Positions 28,380-40,414 are shown, numbered from the stretch's first letter. The stretch: DNA of 64,000 nt from Flavobacteriia bacterium (GCA_947463445.1 CANHRS010000006.1:1-64000); one strand, 5' to 3'. Notes: a model not told the origin generated them from the sequence alone. A program made the numbers and translations.

Positions 28380-28475
28380 ATAAAAAGATTTTTAGGTTTT
28401 AATGATGCAATTTACAAATTTTAATTGTTTTTTAGCATAGAAAGTCTATTTTTGTGATGATTTATTTAATTAATT

Positions 28476-30176
28476 ATGAAGTTTATAGCACTGATCTTAG
28501 TATCCATGGTAGTTTTTTCTTGCAAAAAACTCGAACTAAACAAAATTTCCACCTCGTTTTGGAATCCGAAACTTGCAGTTCCAATTGCCTATGGTAGTTT
28601 TACTATTAATGATATTCTAAAGCAAGCAGACTCTATCGATAAATATATCGGTGTTTCTGATCATGTGATACAACTGAGTACTTCGCAATCGATTAAGGGA
28701 TTTAGTTTGCTAAATGTAGTTAAAATCCCGCCCTTTGAATCTTTACCAACACAAACGATTTATAGTTTTGACAAGATGAAAGCAACAGATATTGATTTAA
28801 TCAATTCAATTGCGAATTTAAATGCAAATAAAAGAATAAATTTTAGTAAAATTTTATTAGGGATAGATCCCAAAACAAAACTTGATTTATCTGTTCCTCT
28901 AGATTTTTCAACAGGTGATTTACCTGCCGATTTTAGAGTGGATAAACTCAAATTTGCTAAAGGTAAAATTAAGATAAACATACTAGAAGGTTTACCGCAT
29001 AAGACTGTTCTTAAGTTTCTATTTAATGATATTCAAAAAGAGGGTAAAACATTAGAAGACTCTTTAGTGTATAATCCATCAGACAAAAAACCACTTGAAC
29101 TTAATTTGGCTAACTGCGTTGCAGATTTCTCCAAAGACTCCTTATATTTTAAAATTTCTGAAATAATCATTATCCCAACTCCTTCAGGTGTAATTAATTC
29201 TACAAATAAATTAACTTTAGGAGTTTCCTTAACGGATATCGAATTTGATTTCATAGAGGGGTATTTTGGAAAACTAGCTGTTCCTGCAATCAAAGACACA
29301 CTTGCTATTGATCAATTCAAAGACTTGAAAGGAAAGTTTGGTATAACAAATCCTTCTTTAACTTTTTCTGTAACTAATAGTTTTGGCGTACCGGTAGAAC
29401 TAGATTTTACAAAATTTCAATTGAAACGAAAAGGATCACTTACACCTTTAGATATTGCTATAAATCCCTTTCCAATTAACATACCTAAGTCTAAATATAA
29501 AGATACAATTTCTACCTTATTGCTAGATGCTTCTATCCCAAACTTTGACAAACTGTTATCTTCAGAAACAGAACAATTAAATTTTGAAGCAAATATAAAA
29601 GTGAATAAAGCTGGAGATATTGATGGTAAACCGAATTTTATAACTAATACAAGTTCTATTTCCATTGATGCAAATATCTTGGTTCCGTTAACGGGATATG
29701 TAAGCGGTTTTACTTTTGAGGATACAAGTGATATCAGTCTGCCAATTGATATGCTTAAGTCGCTTGAACTTAAAGTTATCTACAAAAATACATTACCCGT
29801 AGATGTGGATGCTAAAATTACATTTTTAGATGTGAATAATAATATAATTAAAGATGCTACTGGTGCAGTCATGAATATTCTCAGTTCCTCTACAGATAAA
29901 CTCATCAAGTCACCCGCTCTGACATATGATTCCGATACAAAGTCGTATACCATTAATAAAGAAAACATAGCAAGTGTTCCAGAACAAAGCTTCTCTATCA
30001 TACTAAAAGAAAGTCAAATACCATATTTGAAAAATGCGAAAAAAGTTATTTTTTCCGGGAATTTCGAAACCTTTGGTGGTGGTTCTTCAAAAGCTGTAAC
30101 GCTATATGATTATTATGGCTTATCCATTAAATTAGCTGGTAATGCAGAAGTAAATAGCAAAAGTTTTCTTAAATAA
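28476..30176 (+). CDS. Hypothetical lipoprotein (Bacteroidota)
   Basis: MKFIALILVSMVVFSCKK lipobox; no confident family. Confidence 0.75.
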   Translation: MKFIALILVSMVVFSCKKLELNKISTSFWNPKLAVPIAYGSFTINDILKQADSIDKYIGVSDHVIQLSTSQSIKGFSLLNVVKIPPFESLPTQTIYSFDKMKATDIDLINSIANLNANKRINFSKILLGIDPKTKLDLSVPLDFSTGDLPADFRVDKLKFAKGKIKINILEGLPHKTVLKFLFNDIQKEGKTLEDSLVYNPSDKKPLELNLANCVADFSKDSLYFKISEIIIIPTPSGVINSTNKLTLGVSLTDIEFDFIEGYFGKLAVPAIKDTLAIDQFKDLKGKFGITNPSLTFSVTNSFGVPVELDFTKFQLKRKGSLTPLDIAINPFPINIPKSKYKDTISTLLLDASIPNFDKLLSSETEQLNFEANIKVNKAGDIDGKPNFITNTSSISIDANILVPLTGYVSGFTFEDTSDISLPIDMLKSLELKVIYKNTLPVDVDAKITFLDVNNNIIKDATGAVMNILSSSTDKLIKSPALTYDSDTKSYTINKENIASVPEQSFSIILKESQIPYLKNAKKVIFSGNFETFGGGSSKAVTLYDYYGLSIKLAGNAEVNSKSFLK

Positions 30177-30187
30177 AAATTACAATA

Positions 30188-31543
30188 ATGAAAAATAAAT
30201 TTACAGGACTTCTATTTTCTATCTTACTTGCATCTAGTCTATTCGCGCAACGTAACTTAACATTAATGGACTTAAAAACACCGTATACGTACCGTGTAAA
30301 TCCAGCGGCTACTCCTGAGACTAGATTCTTTCTTGGCTTGCCAGGTTTAGGTCATCAGAATGTGCAAATAACAAACCGAATTTCCAGTGTTAACAATTTA
30401 TTTGTCAAGAATGCACAAGATTCTTTAGTGTTAAATACGAGCGAATCTTTTTACAATAGGATGGGGGAAAGAACCTATATCGGCGTAGATGTTACGAATC
30501 AAATTTTAGCATTTGGTTTCAAAGCGAAAAATAGTTATTTCAATTTCGATATCAGTAATCGTTTAATAACGGAAGTTGGTTTCGGTTCGGATCTATTTAA
30601 ATTTGTTTCACAAGGAAATGGAGGAAGTTTATTAGGAGAAAGAGCAGGGTTCGATGGACTTGGTGCATCTTTAATGTCCTATATTGAATATGGGTTAGGT
30701 TATTCTCGAGAAATCACCCCAAACCTAAGTATTGGTGGACGATTTAAATTGTTATCTGGATTAGCAAATCTAAGCGGAACAAACACTTCATTTGGAATTA
30801 CAACCGACCCTGTAAATTATAGTTTAACTATTGATGGCCAAGCAGATATAAAATCTGCAAATACCTTGATTTTTACCGATTCTGCGTATATGAATAACCT
30901 TGATTATATGCGATTAGCTAAAATGGCATATAATCTTTCAAATTTTGGTATGGCCTTTGATTTAGGTGCAACTGTAAAACTAAGCGAAAAATTTACTGTA
31001 AATGCAAGTGTTATTGATTTAGGATTTATCAATTGGAAAAATGGGGTATCCAATTATTCCGTTAATAAATTTAGCTATACTTTTAAAGGGTTAGATCTGA
31101 ACTCTTTATTGTCTGATTCTTCGGATATCGCAAAAGAAATAACCGATTCTTTAACTTCTATTTTTAAAGTTGGAAATTCCACAAAGTCTTATTCTACAGG
31201 ACTTCCAACTAGGATTTATTTGGGGGGTGCGATTAATTGGAATAAATATCTTTCTACTGGCTTTACATTCTACAATGAATTTTATAATTCAAGTTACCGT
31301 GCTGGGGTTGTATTATCTTCCACTTTTTCCTTAAGACATTGGTTGGGAGCTACTTTAAACTACGGTATCTACTCGCGTTCGTCTGCTAATGTTGGATTTG
31401 GGTTGCGTATACGCGGGTTTTATGTTCTTACCGATAATTTGGTCGCTTTATTGAATTATCAAGCTGTAAAAGCTGCGTCTGTATGTTTTGGATTTAATCT
31501 AGTGATTGGCAAACCTAAAACTGCTGTTGTTGCTGCAGAATAA
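30188..31543 (+). CDS. DUF5723-like outer-membrane protein
   Basis: Signal peptide ending SLFAQ, NLTLMDLKTPYTYRVNPAATPE, glycine/aromatic-rich beta-barrel pattern. Confidence 0.7.
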   Translation: MKNKFTGLLFSILLASSLFAQRNLTLMDLKTPYTYRVNPAATPETRFFLGLPGLGHQNVQITNRISSVNNLFVKNAQDSLVLNTSESFYNRMGERTYIGVDVTNQILAFGFKAKNSYFNFDISNRLITEVGFGSDLFKFVSQGNGGSLLGERAGFDGLGASLMSYIEYGLGYSREITPNLSIGGRFKLLSGLANLSGTNTSFGITTDPVNYSLTIDGQADIKSANTLIFTDSAYMNNLDYMRLAKMAYNLSNFGMAFDLGATVKLSEKFTVNASVIDLGFINWKNGVSNYSVNKFSYTFKGLDLNSLLSDSSDIAKEITDSLTSIFKVGNSTKSYSTGLPTRIYLGGAINWNKYLSTGFTFYNEFYNSSYRAGVVLSSTFSLRHWLGATLNYGIYSRSSANVGFGLRIRGFYVLTDNLVALLNYQAVKAASVCFGFNLVIGKPKTAVVAAE

Positions 31544-31752
31544 TAGTTTTTCGGTAACATCATCTGGTGAAAGTTTGAGATAGCTCTCTACATTATTTTT
31601 TTGCTTAGAATCTAATTTTACTATTGAATTCTAATGCCTATATGTCTTTCTTATAATTTAGGCAATATCTTTCTTTCTTTTTTCTTTCGGTCTTTCGGTC
31701 TTTTATCTATTTTTGTTTAAAAATCAAAAGAACATTTTCAATACGAATTACT

Positions 31753-33192
31753 ATGAAAAGAATTAGAATCATCGATATTTTAACTGCTCCTGAAATCGGG
31801 AAAGAGATAAATGTAAAAGGTTGGGTAAGAGCATTTCGAAGCAATCGTTTTATACAATTGACTGATGGTTCTACAATCAATACATTACAAGCAGTTGTTG
31901 ATTTTGAACAATTCGATGAAGTTCTATTAAAAAAAATTACCACAGCAGCCGCAATTAGTTTAACTGGAACATTAATTGAATCGCTAGGTGCTGGTCAAGC
32001 AGTGGAATTACAAGTTGCAACCATCGAAATTTTAGGAGAAGCCAATCCAGACGATGTGCAAAAAACGGTGATGCAACCTAAAAAACACAGTTTGGAATTC
32101 TTAAGAGAACAAGCACATTTACGTTTTAGAACAAATACCTTTGGAGCTGTTTTTCGTATTAGACATGCGGTTGCTTATGCAATTCATAAATTTTTTAACG
32201 ATAAAGGCTTTTTCTATTTACATACGCCAATCATTACGGGTTCCGATGCAGAAGGAGCAGGGGAGATGTTCCGTGTTTCTACTCTTGATGCTAAAAATCC
32301 TCCATTGACAGAAGATGGAGATGTAGACTTTTCGAAAGAATTTTTCGGAAAACAAGTGAATTTAACGGTTTCAGGACAATTAGAAGCGGAATTAGCTGCG
32401 TTGGCTTTAGGACAGGTATATACATTCGGACCAACGTTCCGTGCTGAGAATTCTAACACATCCCGCCATTTGGCTGAGTTTTGGATGGTTGAACCAGAGG
32501 TTGCTTTCAATGATTTGAACGACAACATGGATTTGACAGAAGAATTCTTGAAGTATATCTGTAATTACATCATGGAGCATTGTGCGGATGATTTGAAATT
32601 CTTAGACGATAGAGATAATACAGAGCAACAATCCAAACCACAAAACGAGCGTAACGAATTGCGTTTAACGGAGCGTTTACAGTTTGTTTCTAACAATCCT
32701 TTCAAGCGTATTACCTATACAGAAGCAATTGATGTTTTATTAAACAGTTCGCACTACAAAAAGAAAAAATTCAAGTTTGATGTTGCTTGGGGTACTGACC
32801 TTCAAAGTGAGCACGAGCGTTTCTTGGTTGAAAAAGAATTCAAATGTCCTGTAATTATTACGGATTATCCAGCTTCTTTCAAAGCATTCTACATGCGTCA
32901 AAATGAAGATGGGAAAACGGTTGCTGCGATGGATGTATTGTTCCCAGGTATTGGTGAAATCGTTGGTGGTTCACAACGGGAAGAGCGTTTAGATATCCTA
33001 TTGGAAAAATGCAAAGCATTCAACATCCACGAAGAAGAATTATGGTGGTATTTGGAAACACGTAAGTTTGGAACTGTTCCGCATGCAGGATTTGGTTTAG
33101 GATTTGAACGTATGGTAATGTTCGTAACAGGAATGTCTAATATTCGTGACGTAATTCCTTTCCCAAGAACACCACAAAATGCAGAGTTTTAA
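31753..33192 (+). CDS. asnS: Asparaginyl-tRNA synthetase
   Basis: [75 protein letters not shown]. Confidence 0.97.
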   Translation: MKRIRIIDILTAPEIGKEINVKGWVRAFRSNRFIQLTDGSTINTLQAVVDFEQFDEVLLKKITTAAAISLTGTLIESLGAGQAVELQVATIEILGEANPDDVQKTVMQPKKHSLEFLREQAHLRFRTNTFGAVFRIRHAVAYAIHKFFNDKGFFYLHTPIITGSDAEGAGEMFRVSTLDAKNPPLTEDGDVDFSKEFFGKQVNLTVSGQLEAELAALALGQVYTFGPTFRAENSNTSRHLAEFWMVEPEVAFNDLNDNMDLTEEFLKYICNYIMEHCADDLKFLDDRDNTEQQSKPQNERNELRLTERLQFVSNNPFKRITYTEAIDVLLNSSHYKKKKFKFDVAWGTDLQSEHERFLVEKEFKCPVIITDYPASFKAFYMRQNEDGKTVAAMDVLFPGIGEIVGGSQREERLDILLEKCKAFNIHEEELWWYLETRKFGTVPHAGFGLGFERMVMFVTGMSNIRDVIPFPRTPQNAEF

Positions 33193-33210
33193 TTTTTGAG
33201 AATAAAAACC

Positions 33211-34656
33211 ATGGCCCTCAAACAACATCTTGCACAAAAGTTAGAGCAACGACTCTCTCCGCAACAAATTCAGCTGATGAAATTGTTGCAAGTGCCAACG
33301 ATGGAGTTAGAACAACGTATTAAACAGGAAATTGAAGAAAATCCTGCATTGGAAGAAGGTCTGGATACAATTGAGGATGATTTTGCAAACGAAGAGGATT
33401 ATACCGAAGAATTAGATGGTTCAACGGACTTTGATTTGTCGGAATATATGGATGATGATAGTCCAGATTATAAAACGCAAGTCAATAACCGATCTAACGA
33501 CGATGAAGAATATTTTGTACCGCTTTCAGGCGAACAATCGTTTCAAGAAAAGTTGATTGAGCAATTACATTTATTGGATTTAGATGATACCCAATTCAGT
33601 ATAGCGGATGTAATTATCGGTAATTTGGATGAGTCTGGATATTTAAATCGAACAGTATTTGCGTTGGTGGATGACCTTGCTTTTTCTGCAAATATTTATG
33701 TGACGGAAAAACTAGTGGAAGAAGTCTTGGCTTTGGTGCAAGAATTGGATCCTGCCGGGGTAGGAGCGCGCGATTTGAGAGAGTGTTTACTATTACAATT
33801 AAAGCGTACCCAATCGGGAGATATTACCCGATTTACTGCAAAGAAGATTGTGGAAGATCATTTTGAAGAATTTATCAAAAAGCATTACGATAAAATTCAA
33901 CTCAAATTAGAGATCGAAGACCAAGATTTAAAAGAAGCCATCGATGAGATTTTGAAATTGAATCCAAAACCAGGTGGTTCTATGAAAGAATCTGCTAAAC
34001 CGATGCAGCAAATAACACCAGATTTTACCATTATTGAATTTGAAGGTAAGTTAGATCTTTCCATACATGGTAGAAATGCACCAGATTTAAAAGTGAGTCG
34101 CGAATACGAGAATATGTTACGCGGTTATTCCGAAGGTGCTAAAACATCTAAGTCGGATAAAGAGGCTGTGAGTTTTGTGAAGCAAAAATTGGAAAATGCT
34201 AAGTGGTTTATCGATGCAATTAAGCAACGTCAAAACACCCTGTTTGTTACCATGTCTGCTATTATGAATTACCAACGTGCTTTTTTCTTATCTGGGGATG
34301 AAACCAATTTACGTCCGATGATTTTGAAAGACATCGCAGAATTGGTTGGCTTAGATATTTCAACGATTTCCAGAGTAGCGAATAGCAAGTACGTACAAAC
34401 GAATTATGGGATTTATTCCTTGAAGTATTTCTTTTCTGAATCCATGTCGAAAGATACGGGGGAAGAAGTTTCCACACGCGAGGTGAAAAAGATCCTTTCA
34501 GAAGCCATTCAAGGGGAAGAAAAGAACAAACCTTTAACGGACGACAAACTAACGCTTATATTGCAAGAAAAAGGCTATAATATCGCGCGGCGTACCGTTG
34601 CCAAATACCGGGAGCATTTAAATTATCCAGTTGCACGTTTAAGAAAGGAGTTGTAA
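33211..34656 (+). CDS. rpoN: RNA polymerase sigma-54 factor
   Basis: LKQHLAQKLEQRLSPQQIQLMKLLQVPTMELEQRIKQEIEENPALEEG; C-terminal ARRTVAKYREHLNYPVARLRKEL (RpoN box). Confidence 0.97.
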   Translation: MALKQHLAQKLEQRLSPQQIQLMKLLQVPTMELEQRIKQEIEENPALEEGLDTIEDDFANEEDYTEELDGSTDFDLSEYMDDDSPDYKTQVNNRSNDDEEYFVPLSGEQSFQEKLIEQLHLLDLDDTQFSIADVIIGNLDESGYLNRTVFALVDDLAFSANIYVTEKLVEEVLALVQELDPAGVGARDLRECLLLQLKRTQSGDITRFTAKKIVEDHFEEFIKKHYDKIQLKLEIEDQDLKEAIDEILKLNPKPGGSMKESAKPMQQITPDFTIIEFEGKLDLSIHGRNAPDLKVSREYENMLRGYSEGAKTSKSDKEAVSFVKQKLENAKWFIDAIKQRQNTLFVTMSAIMNYQRAFFLSGDETNLRPMILKDIAELVGLDISTISRVANSKYVQTNYGIYSLKYFFSESMSKDTGEEVSTREVKKILSEAIQGEEKNKPLTDDKLTLILQEKGYNIARRTVAKYREHLNYPVARLRKEL

Positions 34657-34725
34657 ACTTTAGAAATTATATATATATTTGTAATGAATCTGAAATTTAG
34701 CTAGTCTATCAAGTAGGATTCCCCC

Positions 34726-34748
34726 GGTAGCTTTATGCTACCTTTTTT
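34726..34748 (+). terminator. Rho-independent terminator after rpoN
   Basis: GGTAGC-tttat-GCTACC-TTTTTT. Confidence 0.8.
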
Positions 34749-34749
34749 A

Positions 34750-35451
34750 TTATATGGATATTATTCCGTTTGAATCTACTAAATCATTCTTAATCACAAC
34801 ATTTTTTAATCTTTGAAAGTAGTTGTGGCCACCCTTTTTTTTCATGAAAGCATTTGGTTCATAATTTTGTCTTACACAATAGGCAATAACATCATTCATT
34901 TGATGTAAGAGTGAATTTCTAGAATCTCTAAAAATAGGATCTTCAATTATCATATTAATTCTATCATTATTCGTATGTCTTTGCCCTCTTATGAGCATCC
35001 TGAGTTTTTCTCCATCTGTATTATCTGATAATATAATTCCTTTTTCTTTTTGATGTTTAGTTTTTAGATGTTCTTCAAACGTATATAATAATTGAATCCA
35101 AGTAGTATTAAAAACATCTTCGTTTGGATTTATTTTGTTTTTTACAACACTAAATATTTCAATATTTTCTTGGGTATTTAACCAATCAATACATTTTTTT
35201 ATAATGTCTAATCGATCATTCCGCTTTATTCTTACTAATTCTTTTGGACGATTAATTAATTCAGTACAATGGATTTCTTCTCTTAATTTTAGTCCTTTTG
35301 TATCTCTTAGTTGATTTCTGAATTTTACTAATTCATCTAATGTGTTTCTCCATTTTGATTCATGTATAATTAATGATGATAACACAAAATACTTTGTAGG
35401 ACTATTTTTTATTCCAACATCTCCGCTCTCATCGACATATAATAAATACAT
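34750..35451 (-). CDS. DUF3800-domain protein
   Basis: MYLLYVDESGDVG...YFVLSSLIIHESKW; ILSDNTDGEKLR; SLLHQMNDVIAYCVRQN. Confidence 0.85.
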   Translation of the reverse strand: MYLLYVDESGDVGIKNSPTKYFVLSSLIIHESKWRNTLDELVKFRNQLRDTKGLKLREEIHCTELINRPKELVRIKRNDRLDIIKKCIDWLNTQENIEIFSVVKNKINPNEDVFNTTWIQLLYTFEEHLKTKHQKEKGIILSDNTDGEKLRMLIRGQRHTNNDRINMIIEDPIFRDSRNSLLHQMNDVIAYCVRQNYEPNAFMKKKGGHNYFQRLKNVVIKNDLVDSNGIISI

Positions 35452-35519
35452 ATATTTTAATTTGTCTATCTAAGTTAATTAACATTTTTATTAATTGAAA
35501 GTTTCAGTACATTTGATCT

Positions 35520-36170
35520 ATGAAATTTCTTTCTAATCTAATTTCGTGGATTTTTCTTCCATTATTTATGCCGGTGTACGCCTTATTATTGACGATGTAT
35601 ATCCCATCTTTAGAAGAAGGTTCTTTTCAAAATAGGACGATTTATTTGTTGGATCCGCGATTGAAGTTAGCCTTATTGGGCATTTTCTTTCTTTTTTCTT
35701 TTTTAGCACCAGCCATTTCTTTAGTCATTTTAAAACGCAACAATAAGATTTCCAATTTAGAAATTGATAATCGTTCTGAACGTTTCATTCCGATTTTGAT
35801 TACAGCAATCTATAGTGCAGTACTTGCTTGGTTTTTGATGGTAAAGACTCCTGCAGGAATTTTACCACCTGCTATCTTTTTATTACCAGCCGGCGGAACG
35901 ATAGCGATTTTATTCGTTTTGCTTATTACCCGCTTTGATAAGATTAGTTTACATGCATTAGGTGTAGGTATGTTAATGGGGTTTTTGATTGCTTATTTCC
36001 AAACTCAGGCTCAATTTCAGTTGGGCATTTTGTGTCTGGCGACGATTGTAAGTGGTGTAGTAATGTCAGCGCGTTTATATTTAGGTAAACACAATCTACG
36101 CCAATGTTTGATGGGGTATTTTTTAGGGATGTTGGTTATTTATTTGACTATTAAATTTTTGGGTTATTAA
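35520..36170 (+). CDS. Conserved integral membrane protein
   Basis: Six or so hydrophobic segments; DNRSERFIPILITAIY; Bacteroidota-type conserved membrane protein. Confidence 0.65.
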   Translation: MKFLSNLISWIFLPLFMPVYALLLTMYIPSLEEGSFQNRTIYLLDPRLKLALLGIFFLFSFLAPAISLVILKRNNKISNLEIDNRSERFIPILITAIYSAVLAWFLMVKTPAGILPPAIFLLPAGGTIAILFVLLITRFDKISLHALGVGMLMGFLIAYFQTQAQFQLGILCLATIVSGVVMSARLYLGKHNLRQCLMGYFLGMLVIYLTIKFLGY

Positions 36171-36249
36171 CTCCTTTTCACCCACCTCTTTCCTCTCTCA
36201 AGGGAGAATGCCTCCACAATTCATACTAAATTTAAAATTCACTTCAAAA

Positions 36250-36281
36250 AAAAGGCTGTTTCAATTAAGAAACAGCCTTTT
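36250..36281. terminator. Bidirectional terminator between the convergent membrane protein gene and accC
   Basis: AAAAGGCTGTTTC-aattaa-GAAACAGCCTTTT, perfect 13-bp stem. Confidence 0.85.
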
Positions 36282-36285
36282 AATA

Positions 36286-36334
36286 GTTATCCAAAAGTCT
36301 AATATCTTCCGTCTAATATTCTTTTGTCTAGTAT
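36286..36334. repeat. Three short imperfect tandem repeats of about 15 bp overlapping the accC stop codon
   Basis: Minus strand GAATACTAGACAAAA / GAATATTAGACGGAA / GATATTAGACTTTT. Confidence 0.6.
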
Positions 36335-37662
36335 TCAAAAGTCTCCATGAACTTAGTTGTAAAGTTTCCATTACAGAAATCCTCGTTCATCATTAATTTT
36401 TGGTGGAAAGGAATCGTAGTTTTAATCCCTTCAATGATATATTCATCTAACGCTCTTCGCATTTTAAGAATTGCTTCTTCACGTGATTGAGCAACTACGA
36501 TCAATTTTGAAATCATGGAATCATAGTTTGGTGGAATTGTATATCCTGAATATGCATGTGTATCTATACGTACACCATGTCCTCCTGGACAGTGGTATGT
36601 CGTAATCAATCCTGGGGAAGGTCTAAAATCGTTAAATGGATCTTCCGCATTGATACGACATTGAATCGCGTGTAATTGTGGGAAGTAGTTTTTACCAGAG
36701 ATTTTTTCACCAGCAGCAATTTTAATTTGCTCTTTAATTAAGTCGAAGTTAATTACTTCTTCTGTAATGGTGTGCTCCACTTGGATACGTGTATTCATTT
36801 CCATGAAATAGAAATCACGGTTTTTATCCACCAAGAACTCAACGGTACCAACACCCTCGTAATTTACCGCTTTCGTAGCTTTAATTGCAGCTTCACCCAT
36901 ACGTTGACGTAAGTCTTCTGTCATGAATGGGGATGGTGTTTCTTCTACTAATTTTTGGTGTCTACGTTGGATGGAACAATCACGCTCGGACATATGACAA
37001 GCATTTCCATACTGGTCACCTGCAATTTGTATTTCAATGTGACGTGGTTCCTCAATGTATTTCTCCATGTAGATACCATCGTTACCGAATGCAGCAGCAG
37101 CTTCTTGTTTTGCAGAATTCCAAAGCGCTTCCATGTCTTCTTCCTTCCAAACAATACGCATCCCTTTACCACCACCACCAGCAGTTGCTTTGATGATAAC
37201 TGGGTAAACGATTTGTTTTGCTTGAACGATTGCATCTTCTAAACTTTCTACTAATCCTACAGAACCTGGAATACAAGGCACGCCAGCAGCAATCATTGTT
37301 GCTTTGGCAGTTGCTTTATCTCCCATATTACGGATTTGTTCTGGTAATGCACCAATAAATTTAATTCCGTGTTGCTGACAAATTTCGGAGAATTTTTCGT
37401 TCTCAGACAAGAATCCATATCCTGGGTGGATAGCATCTGCATTGGTGATTTCAGCTGCTGCGATTATGTTTGCAATCGATAAATACGATTTAGAACTTAC
37501 AGGCGGTCCGATACATACTGCTTCATCTGCAAAACGTACTGGTAAACTATCCTTATCTGCTGTTGAATATACCGCTACAGTTTTTATTCCCATTTCTTTA
37601 CATGTACGAATAATACGTAAAGCAATCTCGCCTCTGTTCGCAATTAATATTTTTTTAAACAT
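36328..37662 (-). CDS. accC: Acetyl-CoA carboxylase, biotin carboxylase subunit
   Basis: [72 protein letters not shown]. Confidence 0.97.
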   Translation of the reverse strand: MFKKILIANRGEIALRIIRTCKEMGIKTVAVYSTADKDSLPVRFADEAVCIGPPVSSKSYLSIANIIAAAEITNADAIHPGYGFLSENEKFSEICQQHGIKFIGALPEQIRNMGDKATAKATMIAAGVPCIPGSVGLVESLEDAIVQAKQIVYPVIIKATAGGGGKGMRIVWKEEDMEALWNSAKQEAAAAFGNDGIYMEKYIEEPRHIEIQIAGDQYGNACHMSERDCSIQRRHQKLVEETPSPFMTEDLRQRMGEAAIKATKAVNYEGVGTVEFLVDKNRDFYFMEMNTRIQVEHTITEEVINFDLIKEQIKIAAGEKISGKNYFPQLHAIQCRINAEDPFNDFRPSPGLITTYHCPGGHGVRIDTHAYSGYTIPPNYDSMISKLIVVAQSREEAILKMRRALDEYIIEGIKTTIPFHQKLMMNEDFCNGNFTTKFMETFEY

Positions 37663-37744
37663 CTGTCAATTATTTAATATGAAAAAGGGACTTGTATTTT
37701 AGATAGTATCTAAAATTTCAAATCCCAATTACATGAATGAATTA

Positions 37745-38224
37745 TTAAGCTGGATCAACCAAGAATAATGGTTGGTCGTATTCTACTGGAGAAGCATCGT
37801 CTACTAATACTTTAACGATTTTACCAGAAATTTCTGCTTCGATATCGTTAAATAATTTCATCGCTTCAATGATACAAACTACTTTACCTTTTTCGATTGA
37901 ATCTCCAACATTTGCTAATGCTGGTTTGTCTGGTGAAGTTGCACGGTAGAAAGTTCCAATCATAGGAGACTTGATTGTAATGTATTTTGAATCTTCAGAA
38001 GCAACTGGTGCTTTTGGTGTTTCAGGTGCTGAAGTAACAGGCGTTGGTGCTGCAACTGGTGCCGCAATTTGTTGTGGAGCCTGTACATATACAGTGTGCT
38101 CTTCTTTCTTGCTCTTATTTTCAGCTTTAATAACGATTTTAAAATCTTTTTGTTCGATTTCAACTTCGCTAACACCTGATTTAGATACAAACTTGATTAA
38201 ATCTTGAATTTCAGTTAAGTTCAT
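37745..38224 (-). CDS. accB: Acetyl-CoA carboxylase biotin carboxyl carrier protein
   Basis: C-terminal biotinyl motif CIIEAMKLFNDIEAEISGKIVKVLV. Confidence 0.96.
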   Translation of the reverse strand: MNLTEIQDLIKFVSKSGVSEVEIEQKDFKIVIKAENKSKKEEHTVYVQAPQQIAAPVAAPTPVTSAPETPKAPVASEDSKYITIKSPMIGTFYRATSPDKPALANVGDSIEKGKVVCIIEAMKLFNDIEAEISGKIVKVLVDDASPVEYDQPLFLVDPA

Positions 38225-38248
38225 GTTTTGATTTATTAGTTCTTAATA

Positions 38249-39238
38249 TTATGAATTATAGGCCCATTTTAAATAAACGGATCCCCAAGTAAATCCTCCT
38301 CCAAATGCAGATAATAATAAATTATCTCCTTTTTTCAATTGCTTTTCCCAATCCCACAAACATAAAGGTAATGTTCCTGCAGTTGTATTTCCATACTTTT
38401 GTATGTTAATCATCACTTTTTCTTTTGGAATTCCACAACGTTCTGCTGTCGCATCAATGATGCGTAAGTTTGCTTGATGAGGTACTAGCCAATTGATATC
38501 TTCACTTTTCAAATTGTTTTTCTCCATGATTTCTGCCGAAACTTCTGCCATGTTTGTAACTGCAAATTTGAAAACTGTTTTTCCTTCTTGTTTAACGTAG
38601 TGATCTCTATTTTGAACAGTTTCTAAAGTTGCTGGATTAGCAGAACCTCCTGCAGGTTGTATTAGGTAATGTCTTCCAGAACCATCGCTACGTAAGATAG
38701 CATCCATGACACCTAAATTTTCTGTGTTTGGCTCTAGTAATACAACACCAGCACCATCACCAAAGATAACACACGTTGTACGATCTTCATAATCGATGAT
38801 TGAACTCATTTTATCTACACCAACGATTAGTACTTTTTTATGTGTACCTGCTTCAATAAATTTTGAACCTGTTTGTAATGCATAAATAAAACCAGAACAT
38901 GCTGCAATTAAGTCAAATCCCCAAGCATTAGTCATTCCTACTTTATCACAAATAATATTTGCTGTACTAGGGAATGGGTGGTCTGGAGTAACTGTTGCAA
39001 CAATGACTAATTCAATATCTAGAGGATCAATTCCTTTTTTTGCGAGTAAAGCCTTTACAGCTTCAGCGCCCATGTCTGAAGACGCACCATTTTTCATGAT
39101 TCTTCTTTCAGAAATTCCTGTTCTAGACAATATCCATTCATCTGTTGTGTCAACGATTTTTGCTAAATCGTGATTTGTCATAACTGTTTCAGGTAAATAT
39201 CCTTGAACCCCGGTAATTGCGGCTGTAATTTTGCTCAT
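38249..39238 (-). CDS. fabH: Beta-ketoacyl-ACP synthase III
   Basis: [68 protein letters not shown]. Confidence 0.97.
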   Translation of the reverse strand: MSKITAAITGVQGYLPETVMTNHDLAKIVDTTDEWILSRTGISERRIMKNGASSDMGAEAVKALLAKKGIDPLDIELVIVATVTPDHPFPSTANIICDKVGMTNAWGFDLIAACSGFIYALQTGSKFIEAGTHKKVLIVGVDKMSSIIDYEDRTTCVIFGDGAGVVLLEPNTENLGVMDAILRSDGSGRHYLIQPAGGSANPATLETVQNRDHYVKQEGKTVFKFAVTNMAEVSAEIMEKNNLKSEDINWLVPHQANLRIIDATAERCGIPKEKVMINIQKYGNTTAGTLPLCLWDWEKQLKKGDNLLLSAFGGGFTWGSVYLKWAYNS

Positions 39239-39242
39239 ATAA

Positions 39243-40181
39243 CTAGTTAAATGCTTCGTTTACTTTTGTTGCCAATCCGGATTTTGCTACATCATAAGAA
39301 TGTAACAACATGTTTTTTACTGCGATATCGTTAGATATACCATGACCAATAATTACATTTCCTTTAACTCCTAAGATTGGCGTGCCTCCATAATTTTCAT
39401 AATTGAAACGATCGAAATATGCATCTTGGATACCTCTTTTTTTCATCATGTAATACAATCCTTCGGCTTGTTTAAGAACAATATTCCCCGTGAAACCATC
39501 ACATACAATTACATCTGCTTTACCACGGAATATGTCTCTACCTTCTATGTTTCCGATAAAATTTACTTCTTCAGATTCAGCAAGTAGCTTATGTACTGCT
39601 ATCGTAAGTAGATTTCCTTTCGTTTCTTCTTCCCCGATGTTCAATAATGCTACTTTCGGATTTTCAATACCGTATACGTTTTTGGCATACAAGGAACCTA
39701 ATACAGCAAATTGATATAGTACATCAGGTTTACAATCTGCATTTGAACCAACGTCTAATAATACAGAATTTCCACCGTCAAATGATGGAATAACCGATGT
39801 TATACAAGGGCGAATAATTCCAGGTATTGTATTCACTTTGTATATTGCACCAACCAACATAGCACCTGTATTTCCTGTACTAGCAAAAGCATCAATTTCT
39901 TTTTTTGCTAATAAATCAAAACCTACAGAGATTGTACTGTTTGGTTTCTGTGGAATTGCACGTGTTGGGTGGTCATGCATCGTGATTACATCTGGTGCAT
40001 GTACGATTTCGAAATCATCCGGATTTGCTCCACGCGACTTTAGGTCATCAACGATAGAATCGTGATCACCTAATAGTACGAGTTTTACGTCCCGAGGAAG
40101 TTCTTTTTGAGCGAGAATCGCACCAGAAATATTAGCATCTGGTGCGAAATCGCCACCTAAAATATCTATTCCTATCTTCAT
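39243..40181 (-). CDS. plsX: Phosphate acyltransferase
   Basis: [52 protein letters not shown]. Confidence 0.96.
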   Translation of the reverse strand: MKIGIDILGGDFAPDANISGAILAQKELPRDVKLVLLGDHDSIVDDLKSRGANPDDFEIVHAPDVITMHDHPTRAIPQKPNSTISVGFDLLAKKEIDAFASTGNTGAMLVGAIYKVNTIPGIIRPCITSVIPSFDGGNSVLLDVGSNADCKPDVLYQFAVLGSLYAKNVYGIENPKVALLNIGEEETKGNLLTIAVHKLLAESEEVNFIGNIEGRDIFRGKADVIVCDGFTGNIVLKQAEGLYYMMKKRGIQDAYFDRFNYENYGGTPILGVKGNVIIGHGISNDIAVKNMLLHSYDVAKSGLATKVNEAFN

Positions 40182-40198
40182 CAGGAAGAATGAATTAA

Positions 40199-40390
40199 TT
40201 AAATCGCTACTTCTTTTTCAGCTACTACTTTACCTTTGTAATAAAGTTTTCCTTCATGCCAGTGTGCATGGTGGAATAAGTGAGGCTGACCTGTAGTTGG
40301 ACAAATCGCAATATTGTCAGCTACTGCTTTAAAATGCGTTCTTCTTTTGTCTCTTCTAGTTGTCGAAGTTCTTCGTTTAGGATGTGCCAT
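40199..40390 (-). CDS. rpmF: 50S ribosomal protein L32
   Basis: [20 protein letters not shown]; adjacent to plsX and DUF177. Confidence 0.96.
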   Translation of the reverse strand: MAHPKRRTSTTRRDKRRTHFKAVADNIAICPTTGQPHLFHHAHWHEGKLYYKGKVVAEKEVAI

Positions 40391-40414
40391 TTTACTTTGT
40401 TTATATTATAACGT

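Noticed and set aside
31660-31720. CTTTCTTTCTTTTTTCTTTCGGTCTTTCGGTC low-complexity tract before asnS
   Set aside because: Simple pyrimidine-rich sequence; no reading frame or clear structure to support a specific claim
36927-37242. Overlapping ORFs in several frames inside accC
   Set aside because: Alternative frames of a well-conserved gene
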